Assembly (NCBI GenBank): GCA_020024175.1
Contig: JAHHUB010000033.1
Location: 1-12,109, forward strand
DNA length: 12,109 bases
Direction of reading: 5' to 3'
DNA from: Oscillospiraceae bacterium
GTDB taxonomy: Bacteria > Bacillota > Clostridia > Oscillospirales > Ruminococcaceae
Below the pieces are notes generated by a model. It was not told where the DNA came from. It was given only the letters and a program-made list of their open reading frames with translations, and did not search any database. This document shows positions 7,186 to 12,109 of the stretch, piece after piece (positions within the stretch are counted from its first letter, which is position 1; each line of letters opens with the position of its first letter). The position numbers and the translations under genes were made by a program.

Positions 7186-7794
7186 TTATTTCATAGCCAA
7201 TGCTTTAAGTCCGTATTTAATAAGTTCTTCTGTGGACAAAGATTTATCTGCAGAAACCAAAGCAGATGCTGCCTCCGACTGAGAATATCCAAGAGCCACC
7301 AAAGCAGCAGCCGCTTCACCCATAGCTCCTCCCATAGGAGATACTGCAATACTGCCTTTGCCTGAACCTGTCATAACTTCTGCAATATCTGCATTTTTAA
7401 ATTTATCTTTCAGTTCCAGTACAATGCGGGCTGCGATTTTATTTCCTATGCCACTGCATTTGGTAAAAGCTTTTGAATCCCCTGCCACAATAGCCAAAGC
7501 TATATCTTCTGGACTCATTTCCGACAAAATGGAAAGTCCCGCTTTAGCACCTACTCCTGATACAGTGGTTACCAATTTAAAGCTGTTTACTTCTTCACGG
7601 GTTTTAAATCCGAATAAATCTATGGCGTCCTGTCTTACATTCATATGTGTATAAAGCATTTCCTGTGCACCTATATCAGAAAGTGTATTATAAGTGGAAA
7701 GCGGTATCTGACACATATATCCCACTCCACCACATTCAATTACTGCCAAATTGGGTTCGGAATATGTAAGAATACCTTTTAAAGAATAAATCAA
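7186..7794 (-). CDS. ruvA: Holliday junction DNA helicase subunit RuvA
   Basis: RuvA binds four-way junctions as a tetramer and loads RuvB. The 202-residue product has the N-terminal OB fold (1-63), two helix-hairpin-helix motifs (VSGVGAKAG, 78-86, and CSGIGNKIA, 113-121), an acidic Gly-rich linker and a small C-terminal RuvB-binding domain (about 155-202). At the acidic pin, where E. coli has Glu55-Asp56, this protein has Gln55-Asp56 (VRQDA). The start codon is TTG (7794-7792); GGGAGGT lies 8 nt upstream at 7803-7809, and the product MIYSLKG aligns with family N-termini. The TTG overlaps the ruvC TGA as TTGA, a 4-nt overlap that implies coupling. The order ruvC-ruvA-ruvB is standard where RuvC is present. 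Confidence 0.97.
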   Translation of the reverse strand: MIYSLKGILTYSEPNLAVIECGGVGYMCQIPLSTYNTLSDIGAQEMLYTHMNVRQDAIDLFGFKTREEVNSFKLVTTVSGVGAKAGLSILSEMSPEDIALAIVAGDSKAFTKCSGIGNKIAARIVLELKDKFKNADIAEVMTGSGKGSIAVSPMGGAMGEAAAALVALGYSQSEAASALVSADKSLSTEELIKYGLKALAMK

Positions 7795-8306
7795 CGAATT
7801 TTACCTCCCATAAGTTTCATATAATTGTTTAGTGCCGAACATGAGCTGTGTCCATGACATATTGCAATAGCCAAAGCATCGGCAGCATCATCGGGTTTTG
7901 GTATTTTTTCCAAATTTAAAATAACTCTGGTCATTTCCATAACCTGATTTTTTACAGCTTTTCCATAACCCACTACGGATTGTTTCACCTGAAGAGGTGT
8001 GTACTCATAAACAGGTACCTGTTTTTTCATAGCTGCCAAAATTATAACTCCTCTGGCCTGTGCCACCATAATAGCTGTTTTTTGATTTGTAGTAAAAAAC
8101 AGCTGTTCTATGCTTATAGCTTCAGGGCTGTATTTATCTATAACTTCACATATACCGTCATAAACTTTTTCCAGTCTTATTTCAAAAGGCACTCCCGCAT
8201 CGGTGATTACTGCGCCATAATCTATCATTTTAAATTTATTTTTATTGTAGTCCACAACCCCATATCCCACTATGGCATAACCGGGGTCAATTCCCAATAT
8301 TCTCAT
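7791..8306 (-). CDS. ruvC: Crossover junction endodeoxyribonuclease RuvC
   Basis: RuvC is the dimeric, metal-dependent resolvase that makes paired nicks in Holliday junctions held by RuvAB. The 171-residue product has the four expected acidic catalytic residues of the RNase H-like fold: Asp7 (GIDPG), Glu67 (SIEQLFF), and Asp140 and Asp143 in the segment KPDDAADALAIAICH (137-151). RGVIILAA (85-92) is also typical. The start is ATG 8306; only a weak upstream site (GAAAG, about 10 nt away) is seen, unlike the strong sites of the other genes. It is the first gene of the ten-gene run, about 64 nt downstream of the predicted transcription start. Presence of RuvC rather than RecU points to Clostridia among low-GC Gram-positives. 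Confidence 0.97.
   Translation of the reverse strand: MRILGIDPGYAIVGYGVVDYNKNKFKMIDYGAVITDAGVPFEIRLEKVYDGICEVIDKYSPEAISIEQLFFTTNQKTAIMVAQARGVIILAAMKKQVPVYEYTPLQVKQSVVGYGKAVKNQVMEMTRVILNLEKIPKPDDAADALAIAICHGHSSCSALNNYMKLMGGKIR
7803..7809 (-). promoter_or_regulatory. Ribosome binding site that supports the TTG start of ruvA
   Basis: GGGAGGT on the minus strand lies 8 nt before TTG 7794 and within the last codons of ruvC (Met-Gly-Gly-Lys). No ATG or GTG is available near the expected N-terminus, so this site decides the start. Confidence 0.7.
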
Positions 8307-8336
8307 TATATCAATTCTTTCGATTTTCTTAAATAA

Positions 8337-8369
8337 GGACAGTTAAGGCTCAAAAAGTCAAAACTGTCC
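8337..8369 (-). promoter_or_regulatory. Inverted repeat at the predicted 5' end of the ruvC operon transcript
   Basis: Perfect 8-bp arms, GGACAGTT and AACTGTCC, separated by 17 nt. The outer edge coincides with the predicted transcription start, so the mRNA would begin with this stem-loop. It may protect the 5' end, or the DNA repeat may be an operator. There is no long U-run after it (it continues TTATTTAAG), so it is not a clear attenuator. It does not match the Gram-positive LexA box. Confidence 0.55.
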
Positions 8370-8376
8370 GTTTATC

Positions 8377-8405
8377 ATTATATCATAATTAATCCTTTGT
8401 AACAA
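8377..8405 (-). promoter_or_regulatory. Sigma-A promoter of the ruvC-to-truA operon
   Basis: On the minus strand: -35 TTGTTA (8405-8400), a 17-nt spacer, and -10 TATAAT (8382-8377) preceded by TGA, which makes an extended -10 (TGnTATAAT). Spacing is ideal and the -10 is consensus. Transcription should start near 8370. It is between the terminator of the lipoprotein gene and ruvC, and no other equally good promoter was seen in the short junctions downstream. Confidence 0.8.
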
Positions 8406-8478
8406 CATTTTTTTCAAATTAATTATAGATAAATACATATCAAAATACACTTGTTTTACGCATTTTTCGGCAAAAAAT

Positions 8479-8504
8479 ATCCCCCGTGATTAATCACGGG
8501 GGAT
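8479..8504 (-). terminator. Intrinsic terminator of the BMP lipoprotein gene
   Basis: A perfect palindrome with arms ATCCCCCGTGAT and ATCACGGGGGAT separated by 2 nt, followed on the minus strand by ATTTTTTG after one further base. In RNA the central AT-rich bases would form the loop, leaving a GC-rich stem of about 9-10 bp. It starts 15 nt after the lipoprotein stop codon. Read on the plus strand the T-run is weak, so it should act mainly on the minus strand. Confidence 0.92.
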
Positions 8505-8519
8505 TAGTTTTAACTTATA

Positions 8520-9626
8520 TTAGTTAAGGCTCTTGATGTAATCATTAAATGTTTCTTCGTTCATAGGAGGAACAATTTCACCGCTTGCAATTTTGCCTTC
8601 AATTTCTTTAGCAGCGTTCAAAACTTCAGCATCTACATTCTTGTCGCTTGTTGGAGCAAGACCAAGGCAGCCTTCTTTGATACCATAAGAAAGATCTTCA
8701 CCTGTTTTGAGTGTGCCTTCTTTTGCAGCATTAACAACATGGTACATAGCTGTTCCTACATCCTTAACAACAGAAGTAAGTACATTGTCAGGAGCAAGGT
8801 AGTTTTGGTCACGGTCAACACCGATAGCCATCTTGTTTTGTTCCTTAGCAGCTTCAATAACACCTACACCTACACCGCCTGCAGCGTGGAATACGATATC
8901 GCATCCGTCAGAGTATTGCTTGAGAGCAATGGATTTGCCCTTAGCAGCATCGCTGAAACTGTCTGCATATTGAACATCAACTGTGATTTCCTTGCCAAGT
9001 TCTTTAGCAGCGTAAGCAGCACCTGCTCTGTAGCCGTATTCAAACTGGTCAATGATAGCACCCTTAATACCGCCTACAAAACCGATTTTTCCTGTTTTAG
9101 TTGACTTAGCTGCAACATATCCTGCAAGGAAAGATGGTTCTTGTGCTCTGAATCTTACTGCAACCATATTGGAAGGAATATCAGTAATTTCGGAGTCAAC
9201 ATGGCAGTATATTACATCAGGGTTCTTGTTAGCTGCATCTGTAAGAGCGTCAGCCATCATGAAACCAATACCGAAGATGAGTTGGTTATTGGATTCAACA
9301 AGCATATCGAGGTTAGGGCCGTAGTCTGCTTCTTGTTTGGATTCAATGTACATAGGAGCAACGCCAAGTTCGCTTTCAGCTTTCTGGAGACCTTCCCAAG
9401 CGGATTGGTTGAAGGACTGGTCATTTACACCGCCTACATCTGTAACCATTCCGACATTATAGTCAGCGGATACAGGCATGCTGTCAGGAACAGATTCGGA
9501 AGAGCTTACTTCGGAACTGGATTCTGTTCCGGAAGGAGCAGAGCTGTTATCCTTAGTTTCAGATCCACAAGCTGCCATAGAAAGTGTCATAGCAGCAACT
9601 AAGAGTATGCTTAATAATTTCTTCAT
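8520..9626 (-). CDS. BMP/PnrA-family substrate-binding lipoprotein (probable nucleoside ABC transporter component)
   Basis: A 368-residue precursor with a lipoprotein signal: KK at the start, a hydrophobic core and a lipobox ending MAAC with the presumed lipidated Cys20. A Ser/Glu-rich linker (about 21-54) tethers the binding domain to the outer membrane face. The rest matches the Bmp family (PF02608): VGMVTDVGGVNDQSFNQ with DQSFN (69-73), GFMMADAL, FHAAGGVGVGV and GVDRDQ. Known family members (PnrA/TmpC, BmpA) bind purine nucleosides, so nucleoside uptake is likely but inferred. The start ATG 9626 has AAAGGA 10 nt upstream. It has its own promoter and terminator, so it is monocistronic. No ATPase or permease gene of the same transporter is in the window. 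Codons are more regular and slightly GC-richer than in neighbours, which fits high expression rather than transfer. Confidence 0.95.
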   Translation of the reverse strand: MKKLLSILLVAAMTLSMAACGSETKDNSSAPSGTESSSEVSSSESVPDSMPVSADYNVGMVTDVGGVNDQSFNQSAWEGLQKAESELGVAPMYIESKQEADYGPNLDMLVESNNQLIFGIGFMMADALTDAANKNPDVIYCHVDSEITDIPSNMVAVRFRAQEPSFLAGYVAAKSTKTGKIGFVGGIKGAIIDQFEYGYRAGAAYAAKELGKEITVDVQYADSFSDAAKGKSIALKQYSDGCDIVFHAAGGVGVGVIEAAKEQNKMAIGVDRDQNYLAPDNVLTSVVKDVGTAMYHVVNAAKEGTLKTGEDLSYGIKEGCLGLAPTSDKNVDAEVLNAAKEIEGKIASGEIVPPMNEETFNDYIKSLN

Positions 9627-9651
9627 GTTTAAAACATCCTTTCAAATTTAT

Positions 9652-9672
9652 ATATTAATTAAAAATTAATAT
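9652..9672 (-). repeat. AT-only inverted repeat in the leader of the lipoprotein gene
   Basis: Arms ATATTAATT and AATTAATAT around a 3-nt centre, 25 nt upstream of the start codon. The stem has no GC pair, so an RNA hairpin would be weak. It may be a binding site for a regulator or simply low-complexity DNA. Confidence 0.4.
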
Positions 9673-9682
9673 CAATTTAGTT

Positions 9683-9700
9683 GTAAATGCACAAATTTAC
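9683..9700 (-). promoter_or_regulatory. Small inverted repeat at the predicted 5' end of the lipoprotein mRNA
   Basis: Arms GTAAAT and ATTTAC separated by 6 nt. The outer edge lies at the predicted transcription start (about 9700), so the mRNA would begin with this short stem-loop. It is too small and AT-rich to be a recognisable riboswitch. Confidence 0.4.
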
Positions 9701-9707
9701 TGCATAC

Positions 9708-9736
9708 AATATAACATATTAAACAGAGATTTGCAA
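9708..9736 (-). promoter_or_regulatory. Sigma-A promoter of the BMP lipoprotein gene
   Basis: On the minus strand: -35 TTGCAA (9736-9731), a 17-nt spacer, and -10 TATATT (9713-9708) preceded by TGT, an extended -10. Transcription should start near 9700, giving a leader of about 75 nt. A-tracts on the transcribed-strand complement at 9788-9808 lie about 50 bp upstream of the -35 and could bend DNA. Confidence 0.75.
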
Positions 9737-9765
9737 TATTTTTATAAAATTTCGACTTTAAACCC

Positions 9766-9840
9766 AAAAAACAGGTTTATAAAATAGTTTTTTTGTTTTT
9801 TTTGTTTTATTTCTTAGTCATTGTTATTATTTTAAACCTG
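9766..9840 (-). terminator. Possible long-loop terminator downstream of rnr
   Basis: Arms CAGGTTTA (minus strand, 9840-9833) and TAAACCTG (9779-9772) are followed by six Ts (9771-9766). Inner bases AAATA and TATTT can extend pairing with a 2-nt bulge. The loop is long (up to 53 nt) and A-rich, so this is a weaker case than the terminator at 8479-8504. It is the only stem with a U-run in the gap between rnr and the lipoprotein gene. Confidence 0.45.
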
Positions 9841-9881
9841 AATTTTATATTTTGCATGACACAAATTTAAACTTTTTATTA

Positions 9882-11987
9882 TTAAAAAAGAATGTCAAAA
9901 TCTATATTTCCGCTGGCGACATCGGCTTTTAACACTTTTATTCTTACATTGTCTCCCACTGTGAGAGTTTTTCCGGAGATTATATCTCTGTATGACATAT
10001 CACCGTCAAATTCAAAGCTGCTGTTCTCTATATATTCGGGACGGCACATTCCCTCAACAGTATTGGGAAGTTCCACATATATTCCGAAGTTTGTAACTGA
10101 TGAAATAATTCCGTCAAATTCTTCACCTATGTGATTTTTCATATATTCGGCAATATAGCAGTCATCGCAGTCTCTTTCTATATTCATGGCACGAACTTCT
10201 GTAGCACTTGCCTGTTTTGCGGCATCAGCGGCAAATTTTCTGTATTTCTTTTCGATATTTTCACGTTTCATGCCTGTTATATACCCTGACATAATTCTGT
10301 GTATGGCAAGGTCTGAATATCTTCTTATAGGTGAAGTAAAATGGGTGTATTTTTTCAGCACCAATCCATAGTGTCCCAAATTTTCATCGCTGTATTTTGC
10401 TTTTGACATGGAGCGCAGTATAGCGTTATTTACCAATTTTTCGTATCGTGTGCCCTTTGCTTTGTTAAGAGCTGCTGCCAATGCAGAACAAGGACAGTCG
10501 GCTTTTATTTCCAAAGTATTTATTCCCAGTTTATTAAGAATTTCTTTCAGAGTAAAGATTTTTTCATCGGAAGGGCCTTCATGAACTCTGAACACAAAAG
10601 GCAATTCTTCACGAAGTGCAAAAGAAGCCGCCGCTTCATTGGCACAAAGCATAAACTCCTCTATTATATTTTCGCTGATTCCTCTTTCACGGGGAATAAC
10701 ATCTATAGCTCTGCCCTTATCATCCAAAATAATTTTGGATTCAGTGGATTCAAGGTTTACAGCACCTCTGGCAATGCGTTTTTTGTTGAGTATATTTGCA
10801 AGTTCTGCCATAAGGAAAATTTCTTTTTCCACACATTTATATTTTTCTTTGATTTCAGGGGGTTCTTGGTGGGCAAGAATTTGATTTATTTCACTGTAAA
10901 CTCCTTTTACACGGGAACGGATAATGGTTTTGTCAAAATAATATTTTTCGATGTTGCAGTTTTCATCCAAAATAATTTTAGCGGAAAATGCCAGTCTGTC
11001 CTCTCCCTGATTTAAGGAACATATACCGTTTGACAATTCCTTTGGCAGCATTGGCACAACAGAATCGGCAAAATAAATAGAAGTCCCCCTCTTATAGGCT
11101 TCTTTGTCTATAGGGCAGTCTTTAAATACATAATAGCTGACATCAGCAATATGAACTCCAAGTTCCCAGCCATTCTCCAGCTTTTTAATTGAAACTGCAT
11201 CATCTATATCCTTTGTGTCAGCACCGTCTATGGTGAATATAGTTTCATTGCGAAGGTCTTTTCTGACTGCAATTTCCTTGGGATGAATACCTTTTTCTTC
11301 AATTTCCTTTGCCTGTTCCAAAACTTCCTCGGGAAAATCCCTTGTTACGGAATTTGCCGCCAGCACAGCTTCACAGCAGTTTGCGGCAGAAGATGAACTT
11401 CCGAATTTTTTCAGCACTTTTGCCACATGGGAAAAATGGTCATTTCCATATTCATATATTTCGCAGAGAACTTTTTCTTTGTTTTCCACTTTTTTTATAT
11501 CCGATTTTCTTATATCTATAGGGAGTTTAAAATCCCTGTCAGCCAAAACCTGACAACTGTTATGAGCTTTTATAATTGTTCCCGAAAATACATAGGGCAG
11601 TCTTTCCGTAACAGCAGTTACCATACCCTCATCAAGTCCGCCCCGTCCCGGAGAAACTGTAACATTTACTTTATCCCCGGGCATAGCACCTTTTAGGTAT
11701 TTTCCGGGTACAAAAACTTCTTTTTCCGAATCAATCAGTTTTACGAACCCAAATTTTTCGTGTACTCTAATTACTTCCCCCACAACTGTGTTTTTGGAGG
11801 CTTTTACTGGACTAAAACCTTTGTCAGTTTTTATAACTTTTCCCTTTTGAATAAGACGGTCCAAAGTTTGATTAAATTCAAATAAATCTTTGCGTTTTAT
11901 ACCTGAGTCCTTTATCAGTTTTCGCATTGTAAGGGGATGTTTGCTTGACAAAAGCGTTTTCATAATTAAACCTTGTATATTCTTCAT
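9882..11987 (-). CDS. rnr: Ribonuclease R (3'-5' exoribonuclease, RNB family)
   Basis: RNase R degrades structured RNA from the 3' end, matures RNAs and, with SmpB-tmRNA, clears faulty mRNAs. The 701-residue product shows the full domain order: N-terminal winged-helix region (about 1-65), two cold-shock/OB domains (about 66-130 and 135-195), the RNB catalytic domain (about 240-570) and an S1 domain (about 622-700). The active-site segment TIDGADTKDIDDAV has the expected acidic residues Asp254, Asp260, Asp262 and Asp263, aligned with RNase II Asp201/207/209/210. HYGLVLKKYTHFTSPIRRYSDL (539-560) is a family signature. It ends right after S1, without the Lys-rich tail of E. coli RNase R. ATG 11987 follows AAGGAGG (11994-12000) by 6 nt, a near-ideal site. 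smpB, its frequent neighbour, is not on the lipoprotein side within this window. Confidence 0.98.
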   Translation of the reverse strand: MKNIQGLIMKTLLSSKHPLTMRKLIKDSGIKRKDLFEFNQTLDRLIQKGKVIKTDKGFSPVKASKNTVVGEVIRVHEKFGFVKLIDSEKEVFVPGKYLKGAMPGDKVNVTVSPGRGGLDEGMVTAVTERLPYVFSGTIIKAHNSCQVLADRDFKLPIDIRKSDIKKVENKEKVLCEIYEYGNDHFSHVAKVLKKFGSSSSAANCCEAVLAANSVTRDFPEEVLEQAKEIEEKGIHPKEIAVRKDLRNETIFTIDGADTKDIDDAVSIKKLENGWELGVHIADVSYYVFKDCPIDKEAYKRGTSIYFADSVVPMLPKELSNGICSLNQGEDRLAFSAKIILDENCNIEKYYFDKTIIRSRVKGVYSEINQILAHQEPPEIKEKYKCVEKEIFLMAELANILNKKRIARGAVNLESTESKIILDDKGRAIDVIPRERGISENIIEEFMLCANEAAASFALREELPFVFRVHEGPSDEKIFTLKEILNKLGINTLEIKADCPCSALAAALNKAKGTRYEKLVNNAILRSMSKAKYSDENLGHYGLVLKKYTHFTSPIRRYSDLAIHRIMSGYITGMKRENIEKKYRKFAADAAKQASATEVRAMNIERDCDDCYIAEYMKNHIGEEFDGIISSVTNFGIYVELPNTVEGMCRPEYIENSSFEFDGDMSYRDIISGKTLTVGDNVRIKVLKADVASGNIDFDILF

Positions 11988-11993
11988 GGTAAT

Positions 11994-12000
11994 CCTCCTT
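11994..12000 (-). promoter_or_regulatory. Strong ribosome binding site of rnr
   Basis: AAGGAGG on the minus strand, 6 nt before ATG 11987; it confirms the start of RNase R. Confidence 0.85.
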
Positions 12001-12037
12001 TTATTGAGGTAAATGTATTAAACTTCTTATTAGAATT

Positions 12038-12043
12038 ATGATA
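12038..12043 (-). promoter_or_regulatory. Candidate extended -10 element upstream of rnr
   Basis: TATCAT on the minus strand is preceded by TGG, which makes an extended -10 (TGnTATCAT). No good -35 hexamer lies at the right distance; the region upstream (12056-12079) is a run of A/T. Transcription would start near 12031, giving a leader of about 44 nt. The remainder of the window to 12109 shows no gene or other signal I can support. Confidence 0.45.
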
Positions 12044-12109
12044 CCACAATATATGAAAAAAATATATATAAAAAAGTAAAGGTATAATCGATGTTTTTTT
12101 AGTAACTAT

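Noticed and set aside
8307..8420. LexA (SOS) box upstream of ruvC
   Set aside because: No match to the Gram-positive CGAAC-N4-GTTCG pattern was seen; the inverted repeat at 8337-8369 has different arms and spacing.
8479..8504. Perfect palindrome as an attachment site or regulator operator
   Set aside because: Its place right after a stop codon and the T-run on one side are fully explained by an intrinsic terminator.
8341..8532. Direct repeat agttaaggctc at 8341-8351 and 8522-8532
   Set aside because: Eleven bases only; one copy is in the end of the lipoprotein coding sequence and the other in a stem-loop region. No sign of a target-site duplication or insertion between them.
9627..9701. Purine or other riboswitch in the lipoprotein leader
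   Set aside because: The leader is only about 75 nt, nearly all A/T, and lacks the conserved loops of known purine or deoxyguanosine riboswitches.
9690..9869. Direct repeat cacaaattta at 9690-9699 and 9860-9869
   Set aside because: Ten AT-rich bases in AT-rich intergenic DNA; expected by chance and not placed like paired operators.

Overview
The window reads as a chromosomal core-gene region of a low-GC Gram-positive anaerobe, most likely a member of Clostridia (Bacillota). The reasons are the AT-rich sequence with A/T-ending codons, strong AGGAGG-type ribosome binding sites, TATAAT-type promoters, a Ser-rich lipoprotein of Firmicute style, a group II ECF transporter module next to truA, and RuvC, which Bacilli usually replace with RecU. 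I do not name a genus. All twelve genes lie on the minus strand, so transcription runs from high to low coordinates.

Layout in transcription order. (1) 11987-9882: rnr, the 3'-5' exoribonuclease RNase R, with a strong ribosome binding site and a candidate promoter just upstream. (2) 9626-8520: a BMP/PnrA-family substrate-binding lipoprotein, monocistronic, with its own extended -10 promoter and a strong intrinsic terminator at about 8479-8504. (3) 8306 to beyond position 1: a tightly packed run of ten genes, ruvC-ruvA-ruvB-glmM-methyltransferase-ecfA1-ecfA2-ecfT-truA-(DUF5711-like, cut by the window edge). It follows a near-consensus sigma-A promoter at 8377-8405. No gap between these genes exceeds 23 nt, several starts and stops overlap or nearly touch, and several ribosome binding sites sit inside the last codons of the gene upstream.

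How the genes work together. RuvA, RuvB and RuvC form the Holliday junction branch-migration and resolution machine. GlmM makes glucosamine-1-phosphate for peptidoglycan precursors. EcfA1, EcfA2 and EcfT form the shared energising module of ECF vitamin and metal transporters; the substrate-binding S subunits must be encoded elsewhere. TruA makes pseudouridine in the tRNA anticodon arm. The methyltransferase is RlmI/RlmK-like with unknown substrate. The genes share expression rather than one pathway. The ecfA1-ecfA2-ecfT-truA block is the usual Firmicute order, but here it sits behind ruvCAB-glmM instead of inside the ribosomal protein cluster.

I found no mobile elements, CRISPR arrays, tRNAs, rRNAs, toxin-antitoxin pairs or defence genes, and nothing that looks like a new biological system. 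The points worth a second look are modest: the operon arrangement, stem-loops at the predicted 5' ends of two transcripts, the orphan lipoprotein, a changed acidic-pin residue in RuvA, the methyltransferase without the m5C cysteine motif, and repeated use of TTG starts. There is no gene-free stretch longer than 300 bases; the two largest gaps (8307-8519 and 9627-9881) are described as promoters, hairpins and terminators.
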